Of a stretch of 64,000 nucleotides of DNA, positions 16,359 to 25,231 are shown one piece after another. This DNA is from Blastocatellia bacterium (GTDB lineage Bacteria; Acidobacteriota; Blastocatellia; Chloracidobacteriales; Chloracidobacteriaceae). Numbering within the stretch: position 1 is the stretch's first letter; each line of letters opens with the position of its first letter. A program made the translations under genes and the position numbers. The notes under the pieces were generated by a model, which worked only from the letters and a program-made list of their open reading frames with translations, had not been told where the DNA came from and did no database searches. The DNA lies in NCBI GenBank assembly GCA_019695185.1, contig JAIBAN010000001.1, positions 62,001 through 126,000 on the forward strand, written 5' to 3'.

Positions 16359-17477
16359 CTAATGAATCGGCCCTTTGCGGTCACGTAACAAGCCTCCCGG
16401 ATGGCTGTTCAGCACGGCCCGGATTTCAGCCAAAATGGAAAGGGCGATTTCTTCGGGTGTTTCTGCACCAATATCCAATCCGATTGGGCCAAAAATCCGG
16501 GAGCGTTCTGCTTCGGTCAGAGAGATTCCGGCTTGGGAAAGTTCTTCCAGCAATTGGTCGGTTCGGCGTTTGGGACCAAGCAACCCAAGATAGGACAAAG
16601 GTTTGCGGGCAAGTGTCCGCAACAGTTCAGCATCCCGTTGGAAATTATGGGTCATGAGAACTGCCACGGTGCGGGCTTTGGGGGGGGATTTCTCAGCAAG
16701 AGCCTCAGGTGTGCAGCACCACACTTCGTCAGCTTCGGGAAACCGGTCGGCACGGGCAAAACCAGGCCGATGGTCCGCAACTGTGATGTGCCAGCCCAGG
16801 TCTTTGGCAAACCGCACCAGTGGCACCGCATCGTAGCCGGCTCCGCAAACCAGCAGCCGGATTTGCGGCTGGACCCATTCAATAAATGCCTCAATCCGGC
16901 CTTCCGGCAACTGAAAGGGAAGTGTCACCGATTCCTGTGACCGTAACGTTTTGGTGGCATCGTCCAAAACCAGCTTGGCCAGTCGGGGATTGTGAATTCC
17001 ACTGACAACCGTTTCGTCATCGCGCAGAACCAGTCGGATACCCCCTTTGACTTTGGCTTGATTTTCAACCGAAAAGACGGTTGCCATCACACCGGAGCGG
17101 TGTTGGTCGATACATTCTTTCAGAAACGCCAGCCCATCGGGTTTGGTGCTGGCCGGAACCCGCTCAATCAAAACTGTAACAGAACCGTTACATCCTAATC
17201 CCAACCCCCACACGATGTCGGCGTTGGCTTGGGAATCATAAGTGATGGTGATGGGGTCGCCGGTTCGCATGACGTTTTGCGCCCGTTCAAACACATCGCT
17301 TTCGAGGCAGCCGCCACTGATGGCACCTATCATGCGGTTGTCGGCGGTGATGAGCATCCGGGCTCCGGCCCGGCGATAGACCGAACCGGTGGTTTTGACC
17401 ACGGTTGCCAGGGCGGCCACGCCTCCAGTCTGCTCAATGGCACGGGCGGCGGTGAGAATTTCAAGAAGGTCTTTCAT
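16359..17477 (-). CDS. xdhC: XdhC/CoxI family molybdenum cofactor maturation protein
   Basis: A 372-residue protein with the N-terminal XdhC/CoxI domain (KTTGSVYRRAGARMLI, GAISGGCLESDV, GLGCNGSVTVLIE) and a C-terminal Rossmann-like domain (LLVCGAGYDAVPLVRFAKDLGWHITVADHR). Family members bind molybdopterin cofactor, help insert the terminal sulfur, and load it into xanthine-dehydrogenase-type enzymes. It lies just downstream of the two-subunit Mo hydroxylase on the same strand, so it is probably its dedicated chaperone. The ATG is preceded by the second arm of a repeat and an A-run rather than a Shine-Dalgarno. Confidence 0.9.
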   Translation of the reverse strand: MKDLLEILTAARAIEQTGGVAALATVVKTTGSVYRRAGARMLITADNRMIGAISGGCLESDVFERAQNVMRTGDPITITYDSQANADIVWGLGLGCNGSVTVLIERVPASTKPDGLAFLKECIDQHRSGVMATVFSVENQAKVKGGIRLVLRDDETVVSGIHNPRLAKLVLDDATKTLRSQESVTLPFQLPEGRIEAFIEWVQPQIRLLVCGAGYDAVPLVRFAKDLGWHITVADHRPGFARADRFPEADEVWCCTPEALAEKSPPKARTVAVLMTHNFQRDAELLRTLARKPLSYLGLLGPKRRTDQLLEELSQAGISLTEAERSRIFGPIGLDIGAETPEEIALSILAEIRAVLNSHPGGLLRDRKGPIH

Positions 17478-17483
17478 TTTTTT

Positions 17484-17643
17484 GAGTCTTGGGAGTCTTG
17501 GGGGGCTTGGGAGTCTTGGGAGTCAAAGACAAGTGACAAGTGACAAGTGACAAGTAGCAAGAAAAATCCTGTTACTGTTTACCTGTCACTGTTTACTTCT
17601 TCAGACTCCCAAGACTCCCAAGACCCCCAAGACTCTCAAGACT
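17484..17643. repeat. Nested inverted repeat: nonad outer arms, heptad inner arms
   Basis: Outer arms are 9-nt units (GAGTCTTGG type at 17484-17526; GACTCCCAA type at 17604-17643). Inside them sit four perfect 7-nt GACAAGT units (17528-17555) and four diverged, complementary-looking units (CTGTTAC, TGTTTAC, CTGTCAC, TGTTTAC; 17569-17596). Two unit lengths are thus nested in one element in the gap between the Mo hydroxylase and xdhC. Confidence 0.85.
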
Positions 17644-19781
17644 TATGCTTTCAGGTCTTCCGGTCGAATCGGCAACCGGCGAATCCGCTTGCCGGTGGCG
17701 GCAAAAACAGCGTTGGCGACCGCCGGGGCAATCGGGGGCAGTCCGGGTTCGCCAATGCCGGTCGGGTTTTCCGCACTCGGCACAACATGAACCTCGACCA
17801 CCGGGGTTTCGTCCATTTTGGTGATTTCGTAATCGTCAAAATTCCCTTGCTGGACCTGCCCGTTTTCAATGGTAATCCGGCCTTTGAGCGTGGGGCCCAG
17901 CCCATCGGTGACAGCACCCTGGATTTGGGCCACCAGCATGTCCGGATTGATGACGATGCCGCAGTCAGCCGCACAAACCACCCGATGAACCTGGATGGAA
18001 CCTTCCTCCGTGACGGAAATCTCGACGACTTCAGCCACGAAACTGCCAAAGGACATGTGACAGGCAATGCCGCGAAACCGGCCTTTGGGTAATGGCTTGC
18101 CCCAACCGGCTTTTTCGGCGGCCAGATTGAGCACGGCCAACAGCCGGGGTGATTTCTCCAGATGGGCTTTGCGAAACTCGTAAGGGTCTTTCCCTGCCGC
18201 AGTGGCCATTTCATCAACGAAGCATTCGTGGACAAAGGCGTTTTGCGTGTTATAGACCGAGCGCCACCAGCCGGTTGGAATGGCGGTGTTGGCCATCACA
18301 TAATCCACGTTGAGGTGGGGAACGTGGTACTGAATGGTCGCGGCACCTTCAACGGCTGCTTCGTCAAGGCCGTTTTTGATTTGGTCCGGCCAGCGCTGAC
18401 CCACAATCGAAGGTGCGACAATCCGGTGATTCCAGGCTGTCAGATTGCCTTTGGCATCCAGTCCCGCGCTGATGGTGTGATAACTCGCCGGACGATAAAA
18501 ATCATGCTGCATGTCGTCCTCGCGGGTCAAAATGACTTTGACCGGCGTGCCCACTTCTTTGGAAATGCCAATTGCCTCAATGGCCGCATCCGGTTCAGCC
18601 CGGCGGCCAAACCCGCCGCCCAACAAAGTCACATTGACCTTGATGGCAGTGGCCGGAAGCTGGGTAATGGCCTGGGCTGCCTGGACCATAAACTGTGGAA
18701 ACTGGGCTCCGGCCCAGATTTCACAGGAATCTTTCTGCACGTAAGCCGTGGCATTGATGGGTTCCATCGTGGCGTGGGCCAGGAAAGGAACTTCAAACAC
18801 GGCTTCCAGTTTCTTGGCGACAGATTTCATCCCTTCGGCTCCGGCCCCCTCTTTGCGGGCGACGGCAGCGGTTCCGGATGCCTTTTCTTTCAGCATTTTG
18901 CTAATGGCGGCACTGTTCAGTGAAGCGTTGGGGCCTTCGTCCCATTTGATTTCAAGCGCCCGGCGGCCTTGCATGGCCTGCCAGAAGGTATCGGCCACAA
19001 CGGCCACGCCGCTGGGGATTTGCAGGACATGTCTGACACCGGGAACGGCTTTGGCTTTGGAGCCGTCAAAACTGGCCACTTTTCCGCCAAAGACCGGGCA
19101 GCGGGCGACCACTGCCGTCAACATGCCCGGCACTTTCACATCAATTCCGTAGATGGCCGAACCATCCACGATTTTGGGATTGTCCACCCGTGCGGTTTTC
19201 TTGCCGATAATTTTGAAGTCTTTCGGGTCTTTGAGCGGGACTTCCTTGGGAACGGGAACCTTGGCTGCCGCTTCGGCCAGTTCGCCGTAGCTCAGTCGTT
19301 GATTGCCTTTGGAATTGATGACAAATCCGGCTTCGGTCCGGCAGGCTGCCGGTTCAACGCCCCACTTTTGCGCAGCCGCAGCCACCAGCATGGCACGGGC
19401 GGTGGCTCCGGCATTCCGGAGCGGTTTCCACGAAGTCCGAATGCTCGAACTGCCACCCGTTCCCTGGTTGCCATGTTTGGTGGAATGGCCCGGTGCATGT
19501 TCGACTTTGACCTTGTTCCAGTCAGCGTCAAGCTCCTCCGCCACAATCATAGGGAGCGAAGTCCGAATGCCCTGACCCATTTCCGCTTTGGCTGCAAAGA
19601 TGGTGACGGTGCTGTCCGGCGCAATCGTAACCCAGGCGTTCAGGGTTTGGGCGTCAACCGCAGCCGCTTCGGTTACATCCAGCTTCCCTCCGCCGGGCAA
19701 ATGGCAGCCCAGGACCAGACCGGTTCCGGCGACAAAACTGACTTTCAGAAAATCACGACGATTCAAACCTGATGCAGCCAT
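17643..19781 (-). CDS. Mo hydroxylase large subunit, isoquinoline 1-oxidoreductase beta type
   Basis: A 712-residue molybdopterin-binding subunit of the xanthine-dehydrogenase family. The N-terminus has a twin-arginine signal ([10 protein letters not shown], Arg8-Arg9), suggesting Tat export of the folded complex. Cofactor and active-site regions are recognisable: [16 protein letters not shown] and the C-terminal [17 protein letters not shown], where the glutamate is the expected catalytic base. The substrate is probably an aldehyde or N-heterocycle, but specificity is not predictable. Its stop lies near a repeat arm. The small Fe-S subunit gene overlaps it as TAATG, so translation is coupled. 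No FAD subunit is present, as is typical of this subgroup. Confidence 0.92.
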   Translation of the reverse strand: MAASGLNRRDFLKVSFVAGTGLVLGCHLPGGGKLDVTEAAAVDAQTLNAWVTIAPDSTVTIFAAKAEMGQGIRTSLPMIVAEELDADWNKVKVEHAPGHSTKHGNQGTGGSSSIRTSWKPLRNAGATARAMLVAAAAQKWGVEPAACRTEAGFVINSKGNQRLSYGELAEAAAKVPVPKEVPLKDPKDFKIIGKKTARVDNPKIVDGSAIYGIDVKVPGMLTAVVARCPVFGGKVASFDGSKAKAVPGVRHVLQIPSGVAVVADTFWQAMQGRRALEIKWDEGPNASLNSAAISKMLKEKASGTAAVARKEGAGAEGMKSVAKKLEAVFEVPFLAHATMEPINATAYVQKDSCEIWAGAQFPQFMVQAAQAITQLPATAIKVNVTLLGGGFGRRAEPDAAIEAIGISKEVGTPVKVILTREDDMQHDFYRPASYHTISAGLDAKGNLTAWNHRIVAPSIVGQRWPDQIKNGLDEAAVEGAATIQYHVPHLNVDYVMANTAIPTGWWRSVYNTQNAFVHECFVDEMATAAGKDPYEFRKAHLEKSPRLLAVLNLAAEKAGWGKPLPKGRFRGIACHMSFGSFVAEVVEISVTEEGSIQVHRVVCAADCGIVINPDMLVAQIQGAVTDGLGPTLKGRITIENGQVQQGNFDDYEITKMDETPVVEVHVVPSAENPTGIGEPGLPPIAPAVANAVFAATGKRIRRLPIRPEDLKA

Positions 19782-20245
19782 TATTTTTTCCCTCCTTCCG
19801 CAGCACGGTGGATGGCACCTTTAATCCGTTGATAAGTGCCACAGCGACATAGGTTTCCGGCCATTGCCGTATCAATGTCGGCATCCGTTGGTTTGGATTT
19901 GCGGCCCAGCAGGGCTGCTGCCGACATGATTTGCCCCGGCTGGCAAAAACCACATTGCGCCACGCCGTCCTCCAGCCAGGCAAGCTGCAAGGGATGGCTG
20001 TGGTCGGCGGAAAGTCCTTCGATGGTGGTGATTTTCTTGTTGGCCACTGTGTCCATTGGTGCCGAGCAGGAACGAATCGGTTTTCCGTCCACATGCACCG
20101 TACATGCACCACACAGACCGCGCCCGCATCCATACTTGGTTCCCGTGAGTCCTAAAATATCGCGCAAGACCCAAAGCAGCGGAGTATCCGGTCCGACCTC
20201 TACCGTTTGCTCTTTGCCGTTGACTGTCAATTTGAACGAAGCCAT
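19781..20245 (-). CDS. Mo hydroxylase 2Fe-2S subunit, isoquinoline 1-oxidoreductase alpha type
   Basis: A 154-residue iron-sulfur subunit. The plant-ferredoxin-type cluster is bound by Cys40, Cys45, Cys48 and Cys60 ([14 protein letters not shown]), and the second cluster by CGFC (98/101) and CRC (133/135). It transfers electrons from the Mo site to an external acceptor, probably a c-type cytochrome or quinone in this FAD-less subgroup. It is the first gene of the cluster; the large subunit gene starts at its stop (TAATG). No Tat signal of its own is visible, so it would be exported with its partner. Confidence 0.94.
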   Translation of the reverse strand: MASFKLTVNGKEQTVEVGPDTPLLWVLRDILGLTGTKYGCGRGLCGACTVHVDGKPIRSCSAPMDTVANKKITTIEGLSADHSHPLQLAWLEDGVAQCGFCQPGQIMSAAALLGRKSKPTDADIDTAMAGNLCRCGTYQRIKGAIHRAAEGGKK

Positions 20246-20417
20246 GCCACGCCCCTTTCTCTGCTTTCAATTGGCAATTCTTTTTGAGTTGATTGTGATT
20301 GGAGTATTTGGTCCCAATGAGGCCGCCATTGTACATTGAATCCCGTGGCTGCGGGCAAATACTCCTGAAAATTATTTGTAAAAACGCCACCCCTGCTCCG
20401 AAAGGAAACCCTGATTT

Positions 20418-20975
20418 GTGAGTACCTTTTCAATCTCGTTGCGGCAACATCTCCGTCAGTTTCCTCAGGCTTTTCTAACGTGGCCCTCGCTGCCGGAATG
20501 GCTCTGGTGTGGCGGTGCCAGTCTGATGTATCTGGCGATGGTCCTTCCGCTTGGGTTTTTAACCGGGTTTCTTCGTCCGGAGGTGATGGCCGGTTCCGAA
20601 TGGAAGCTGGTGGGGGTTGCCGGTTGGCTGGCCGTCAAGCCCTGCCTGTTTGAAGAGGCTTTTTTTCGGGTTTTGCTCCTGCCGCACCGGTCACTATCGC
20701 TTGGCAAACGGCCTGTTTTCATCATTTCCGGGGTGAGTCTGACGGTTTTTGTTGTGGCCCACCCACTCAACGGGTTATGGTTGAAACCGGCGGCTTTTCA
20801 GGTTTTCAGCAGTCCGGTGTTCCTCACACTGGCTGCGTTGCTTGGCCTGACGTGTACGGTCCTCTACCGAAAAACCGGTTCGGTCTGGCCTTGTGTTGTG
20901 CTCCATTGGGTAACGGTCGTGATGTGGATTCTTTTTTTGGGCGGGCGGAATCTTCTGCTCGGCCTGCGACCGTAG
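20418..20975 (+). CDS. CPBP/CAAX-type intramembrane protease
   Basis: A 185-residue integral membrane protein with several hydrophobic segments and the family's first motif EEAFFR (Glu79, Glu80, Arg84). Later segments carry FVVAHPLNG and VLHWVTVVMW, the expected histidine-bearing helices. Bacterial members are putative proteases, sometimes bacteriocin-immunity or signalling proteins; the role here is unknown. The start is GTG with AAAGGAAA about 10 nt upstream. It is divergent from the Mo hydroxylase genes. Confidence 0.85.
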   Translation: MSTFSISLRQHLRQFPQAFLTWPSLPEWLWCGGASLMYLAMVLPLGFLTGFLRPEVMAGSEWKLVGVAGWLAVKPCLFEEAFFRVLLLPHRSLSLGKRPVFIISGVSLTVFVVAHPLNGLWLKPAAFQVFSSPVFLTLAALLGLTCTVLYRKTGSVWPCVVLHWVTVVMWILFLGGRNLLLGLRP

Positions 20976-21045
20976 CCTGTTGTGGTTTCCATTCCAAATT
21001 TTTCCAGACTGTCAATTCCCAGATTTTTATCCGTGAAAGACGTGG

Positions 21046-21081
21046 AGAAATGCGAAGCGATTGGAATTGCTTCGTGTTTCT
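21046..21081 (+). terminator. Hairpin downstream of the CPBP protease gene
   Basis: A 13-bp stem in RNA (AGAAATGCGAAGC with GCTTCGTGTTTCT, two G-U pairs) has a 10-nt loop. A short T-rich end follows. It lies 70 nt after the protease stop and 34 nt before the GMC oxidoreductase start, so it may terminate the first or attenuate the second. Confidence 0.5.
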
Positions 21082-21115
21082 TTAGGTGTCCCTGGTGGAT
21101 GAAAGAACAAATCTT

Positions 21116-22678
21116 ATGTTTGATTACATCATTGTTGGTGCAGGTTCGGCGGGTTGTGTGTTGGCCCATCGGTTAACTGAGAACCCGCAGGTCAAGGTGC
21201 TGCTGCTCGAAGCCGGCGGCCCTGACACGAGGCAGGAAATTCACATTCCCGCCGCTTTTTCCAAGCTTTTCAAAAGCGATTGCGATTGGGCTTACCATAC
21301 CGAGCCTCAAGCCGGATTGAATGGTCGGAAACTGTTTTGGCCCCGTGGCAAGACGCTGGGCGGGAGCAGTTCCATCAATGCCATGATTTACATTCGCGGT
21401 CATGCCCGTGATTACGACCATTGGGAAACACTGGGCAATTCCGGCTGGGGTTACCGGGACGTGTTGCCGTTTTTCAAGAAATCAGAGCATCAGGAACGCG
21501 GTCCCTCTGAATTTCATGGTGTCGGCGGACCACTCAATGTGGCGGATTTGCGAACGGTCAATCCGACCGCTCAGGCGTTTGTCGAGGCCGGGGCCGAGAT
21601 TGGTCTGGCTCGCAACTCTGATTTCAACGGAGCCCAACAGGAAGGCGTCGGGCTTTATCAGGTCACTCAGAAAAATGGCCGCCGTCACAGCACTGCCGCC
21701 GGATTTCTCAAGCCCGCGCTCAAACGTCCGAATCTGACCGTTTACACCCAGGCGCAGGTGACCGGCCTTGTGCTGGAAAAAGGAAGAGCGGTTGGCGTGA
21801 ATTATGTACGGCAGGGACAGGCCGCCACTGCCCGTGCCGAGCGTGAAGTCATCCTGTCAGGCGGGGCCATCAATTCGCCGCAATTACTGATGCTTTCCGG
21901 AATCGGCCCGGCAGACGAGTTGCGCCGGCATGGAATTGACGTTCGGGTTGACCTGCCCGGCGTCGGACAGAATTTACAGGACCACCTGCTCCAGGCCGTC
22001 TGTTACGAATGCACTCAGCCGGTCACGCTCGCTTCAGCGGAAAAACTGGGCAACATCATCAACTATCTGCTTTTCAGGAAGGGGCCGCTCAGTTCAAATG
22101 TTGGCGAAGGCGGCGCTTTCGTCAAATCCTCGCTGGCGGAAGCGGTGCCGGACCTGCAATTCCTGTTTGGGGCGGTTTACTACGTCAATCACGGATTTAC
22201 CAAAGTCGAAGGCCACGGTTTTACGATTGCCCCGGTGCTGGTCCAGCCCAAAAGCGCGGGCTTTCTCCGGTTGGCTTCCGCTGACCCTCTGGCCGCGCCG
22301 GTCATTGAACCGAACTACTGTCAGGTTGCATCCGACCTGAAAATTCTGGTTGAGGGCGTCAAACTGGCCCGGAGCATTGGCCAAGCAAAGGCTTTTGACA
22401 AATTTCGTGGAGCGGAGCGGTTTCCCGGCTCGCAGGCCAAAACTGATGCCGAACTGGCAGAATATGTGCGCAATACGGTGGAAACGCTCTATCACCCGGT
22501 TGGAACCTGCAAGATGGGAACCGATGAAATGGCGGTGACAGACTCTGAGTTGCGGGTGCGCGGGGTGGCGGGGCTGCGGGTGGTGGATGCTTCGGTGATG
22601 CCGACCATCGTCAACGGCAACACCAATGCTCCAACCATTATGATTGCAGAAAAAGCCGCAGCCTTGATGAACCGGTAG
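21116..22678 (+). CDS. GMC family FAD-dependent oxidoreductase, choline-dehydrogenase-like
   Basis: A 520-residue flavoprotein. Start ATG 21116 places the FAD-binding motif GAGSAGC directly at the N-terminus (MFDYIIVGAG), as usual for the family; a GTG at 21086 would add ten residues. The second GMC signature is SGGAINSPQLLMLSGIGPA, the active-site region HPVGTCKMG, and the C-terminal block NTNAPTIMIAEKAA. Members oxidise alcohols such as choline or polyols. The neighbours give no substrate clue, so I leave the symbol empty. Confidence 0.94.
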   Translation: MFDYIIVGAGSAGCVLAHRLTENPQVKVLLLEAGGPDTRQEIHIPAAFSKLFKSDCDWAYHTEPQAGLNGRKLFWPRGKTLGGSSSINAMIYIRGHARDYDHWETLGNSGWGYRDVLPFFKKSEHQERGPSEFHGVGGPLNVADLRTVNPTAQAFVEAGAEIGLARNSDFNGAQQEGVGLYQVTQKNGRRHSTAAGFLKPALKRPNLTVYTQAQVTGLVLEKGRAVGVNYVRQGQAATARAEREVILSGGAINSPQLLMLSGIGPADELRRHGIDVRVDLPGVGQNLQDHLLQAVCYECTQPVTLASAEKLGNIINYLLFRKGPLSSNVGEGGAFVKSSLAEAVPDLQFLFGAVYYVNHGFTKVEGHGFTIAPVLVQPKSAGFLRLASADPLAAPVIEPNYCQVASDLKILVEGVKLARSIGQAKAFDKFRGAERFPGSQAKTDAELAEYVRNTVETLYHPVGTCKMGTDEMAVTDSELRVRGVAGLRVVDASVMPTIVNGNTNAPTIMIAEKAAALMNR

Positions 22679-22730
22679 GGCAAGACAGGTCACCCAACCG
22701 GACAACCATTGGAATTTTGGCAAGTGAAAA

Positions 22731-22743
22731 AACTCAGTCCTCA
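22731..22743. repeat. Single short heptad arm, GGACTGA type
   Basis: ACTCAGTCCTCA lies just past the stop of the minus-strand VWFA gene; on that strand it reads TGAGGACTGAGT. It is less than two units and unpaired, but matches the position and polarity of the other half elements. Confidence 0.4.
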
Positions 22744-22750
22744 ACCTTCA

Positions 22751-23797
22751 TTACTTGGAAAAGTACCCTGAACGACTGGTCGCTTTGAGGCCGGGCCGGG
22801 TGACAATCACGGAAATGGAGCGGAAAAAAGCCGCTTTGTCTTCGTTTGAGGAAACGTAGGTTAAGACGTACTGGCTTTGCAGTTCTGCCCCAATCTCACG
22901 AAAAGCCGGGGCGAGGTCTTCGGTTTTGAGCGGACTGAGGAGTTTCCCCCCGGAGCGGGTGGCCATGTCATCCATCCGGGCTTCATCGGCCAGCAACCGT
23001 TTGTAAATTTTGTCGGCTTCCCACTTGGTCCCAACCACCAAGCCACCAAAGCCGCCATATTGACGTTTGATGTTTTCTGCAATGGCTCTGGCTTTGCTGA
23101 CAACATAGAGGGTGCTGTCGGCTTCCAGAACCGCCCGCATCGCCTGCTTGTCGAGGGTCCGGCTTTGATTGTCATCGCCGTCGGTCAGGAGCAGAATCGT
23201 CCGGCGGCCTTCGACCTGGGCCAATTTATCATGAGCGGCTGAGGCCAGTGCGTCCCAGAGATGTGTTTCGCTGTAGTTGTCACGGGTCGGACGGTATTTC
23301 CACTGGATGGCTGTGGCGACTTTGGCTGCGTCGTCCGTCCAGTCCTGTAGCACCTCAACCCCTTTGCCAAACTGAATGACACAGGCTGCATCACCGGGGC
23401 TCAGAGTTTTGACAAAATCCGCCCCTGCCTGCCGGATGGCTTCCATTTCGGAAAAAATACTGCCCGAAACATCCAGCAAAATCACAATCCTGAGTGGAAC
23501 CCGGCGTTGGTTGAAACTCGTGATGGTTTGCCGCACTCCGTCTTCAACCACGATAAAGTCACTGGCTGAAAGACTGTGTGACAGCCTGCCGTATTCGTTG
23601 CGAACCGTCACCGGCAGCACGATTTCACTGGTTCGAACGTGCCCAATCACGTCTTCATCCTGCGATGGTGCGGTGACTGCCGTGACAGCAGGGCTTTTTT
23701 CGGATTTACGCCCGCTTTGCGCTGCCAGGGAACCGTGCCACACGAGCAACCACCCAACCGCCAACAGATATATCAGGCTCTTTTTCAGATGTGGCAT
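22751..23797 (-). CDS. Secreted VWFA-domain protein, acidobacterial type
   Basis: A 348-residue protein. The start at 23797 (MPHLKKSLIYLL) gives a signal peptide ending near SLAAQ; the longer ORF to 23944 is repeat DNA. A short domain with EIVLPVTVRNEYGRLS and FIVVEDGVRQTITSF precedes the von Willebrand A domain, whose metal site is LLDVSGSIF (DxSxS), with ILLLTDGDDNQS further on. This layout matches the family described as VWFA-related Acidobacterial domain (TIGR03436). Role unknown, probably periplasmic adhesion or interaction. It is a paralogue of the next gene upstream. Confidence 0.9.
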   Translation of the reverse strand: MPHLKKSLIYLLAVGWLLVWHGSLAAQSGRKSEKSPAVTAVTAPSQDEDVIGHVRTSEIVLPVTVRNEYGRLSHSLSASDFIVVEDGVRQTITSFNQRRVPLRIVILLDVSGSIFSEMEAIRQAGADFVKTLSPGDAACVIQFGKGVEVLQDWTDDAAKVATAIQWKYRPTRDNYSETHLWDALASAAHDKLAQVEGRRTILLLTDGDDNQSRTLDKQAMRAVLEADSTLYVVSKARAIAENIKRQYGGFGGLVVGTKWEADKIYKRLLADEARMDDMATRSGGKLLSPLKTEDLAPAFREIGAELQSQYVLTYVSSNEDKAAFFRSISVIVTRPGLKATSRSGYFSK

Positions 23798-23815
23798 ACA
23801 AGGACTATTGCAGGC

Positions 23816-23933
23816 ATCGGGTATCGGGTATCGGGTATCGGGTTTTTTCAGTTGACAGTTCAAAGTTAAAATCCAACTCGAAACATCAGGTTTTATACAT
23901 TTGAATACCCGAAACCCGAAACCCGAAACCCTG
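23816..23933. repeat. Heptad inverted repeat, unit ATCGGGT / ACCCGAA
   Basis: Four perfect ATCGGGT units (23816-23843) face three ACCCGAA units (23907-23927) across a loop of about 63 nt. The right arm's complement is TTCGGGT, so each unit pairs at six of seven positions with a fixed mismatch. The two arms therefore carry different variants of one unit. It separates the two VWFA paralogues and abuts both genes. Confidence 0.88.
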
Positions 23934-24992
23934 TCACTTTTCATTTCCTGGAAAAAAGTACCCTTCGCGGGTGATGACCTTGAATCCAGGCCGTGCCATC
24001 AAGACCGAGATTTTCCGATAGGTGGCGGCATCGGCTTCATTGCTGGAAAGATAGGTCAGAACGTATTGGCCGTGCAGTTCATTGATGGTGTTCCGCAGTC
24101 CCGCCGCAAGGTCTCCGTTTTTGAGTACCCGTGTCAAGTGGCCGCCGGTTTCAGTGGCAAGCTGAGTCAGGTTCTGTTCGGTTTCGCGCATCCAGCGGAC
24201 GGCTTGTCCCTGGCTTTTTCCGGCAATGGTTTCACCTCCCACACCACCACAGCCACACCATGGCGTTGGTTTCGGAGCCCGCTCAACGGCCTCGGAACTG
24301 CTCAGGACATAGAGCCCGGCATTGGCCTGCACCACGGCTTTTTGGGCATCCTCAAACTGGAGCTTGCTGCCGATGCCATAGGCGTCCGTGGCCATCAGAA
24401 TTGTCCGCCGCCCACGAACCTGGCGGAGTTTTTCCGCTGCCTTGGCCAGAGCATCCCAAAAATGGGTTTGGAGTGCATTGTACGGACCGGAGCGGTAGCG
24501 GCTTTGAATGGCGTCGGAAAGCTGACGCCGACTGCCGGTCCAATCCTGCAAAACCTGAACTCCATCACCAAATTGAATGACACACATCTGGTCGTCCAAT
24601 CCCATGTTTTCGACCATTTCCAGGGCAGCGGTGCGGGTTTCGCTTCTGGAATCAAAAAAACTGGCGGAAACGTCCAGCAGTAAAACCATCCGGAGCGGTG
24701 CTCCCTGGCGGAGACTGGTGATTTCCTGCCGTTTATCGTCTTCGACCACAATAAAATCATTCTGCCCCAGGCCGGGTGTATAAGTGCCGTATTCATTCAA
24801 AACCGTCACGGGCAGGAAGACTTCATTGGTGCGGACTTTGGTAATGACATCATCATTTTGACCCGCAGACGAGACAACTGGTGACGGAGGCGGGGTTTCG
24901 CGGCTGCGACCGCTCTGGGCGAACAAAATATGATGGCTGAAAACCACCATGCTCAAGGCAACCAGGAACAGGCTGCGACGGCTGGGAAACAT
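23934..24992 (-). CDS. Secreted VWFA-domain protein, acidobacterial type, paralogue
   Basis: A 352-residue paralogue of the downstream gene with the same order: signal peptide (MFPSRRSLFLVALSMVVF to about FAQS), N-terminal module (EVFLPVTVLNEYGTYT, FIVVEDDKRQEITSL), then a VWFA domain with LLDVSASFF (DxSxS) and CVIQFGDGVQVLQDW. A Cys/Gly-rich insert (WCGCGGVGG) is unique to this copy. Tandem duplication is likely. The gene may share a transcript with the radical SAM gene upstream and the second VWFA gene downstream. Confidence 0.9.
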   Translation of the reverse strand: MFPSRRSLFLVALSMVVFSHHILFAQSGRSRETPPPSPVVSSAGQNDDVITKVRTNEVFLPVTVLNEYGTYTPGLGQNDFIVVEDDKRQEITSLRQGAPLRMVLLLDVSASFFDSRSETRTAALEMVENMGLDDQMCVIQFGDGVQVLQDWTGSRRQLSDAIQSRYRSGPYNALQTHFWDALAKAAEKLRQVRGRRTILMATDAYGIGSKLQFEDAQKAVVQANAGLYVLSSSEAVERAPKPTPWCGCGGVGGETIAGKSQGQAVRWMRETEQNLTQLATETGGHLTRVLKNGDLAAGLRNTINELHGQYVLTYLSSNEADAATYRKISVLMARPGFKVITREGYFFPGNEK

Positions 24993-25117
24993 AGGGTTCC
25001 TCGCAAAATATGCTGATTGGTGTACTGCCCGCTTGATTGGGGTGAATATTCAGACAACGCTGCTGTGTCGGATTAGGTTGCGAGGAGATGCGGGAAACGG
25101 GAGTGGGGTTGTGGGAA

Positions 25118-25226
25118 AATTGAGAATTGAGAATTGAGAATTGAGAATTAAAACCTCAAAACCAGGTTTATCTTGATTTCATCTGGCTTACGGTGTCAAA
25201 AAATTCTCAATTCTCAATTCTCAATT
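25118..25226. repeat. Heptad inverted repeat, unit AATTGAG
   Basis: Four AATTGAG units (25118-25145) and three ATTCTCA units (25203-25226) enclose a loop of about 50 nt. The right arm ends at the stop of the radical SAM gene (minus strand). The left arm lies in the leader of the VWFA gene. The rest of the 240-nt gap (24993-25117) shows no other structure. Confidence 0.9.
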
Positions 25227-25231
25227 CATTT

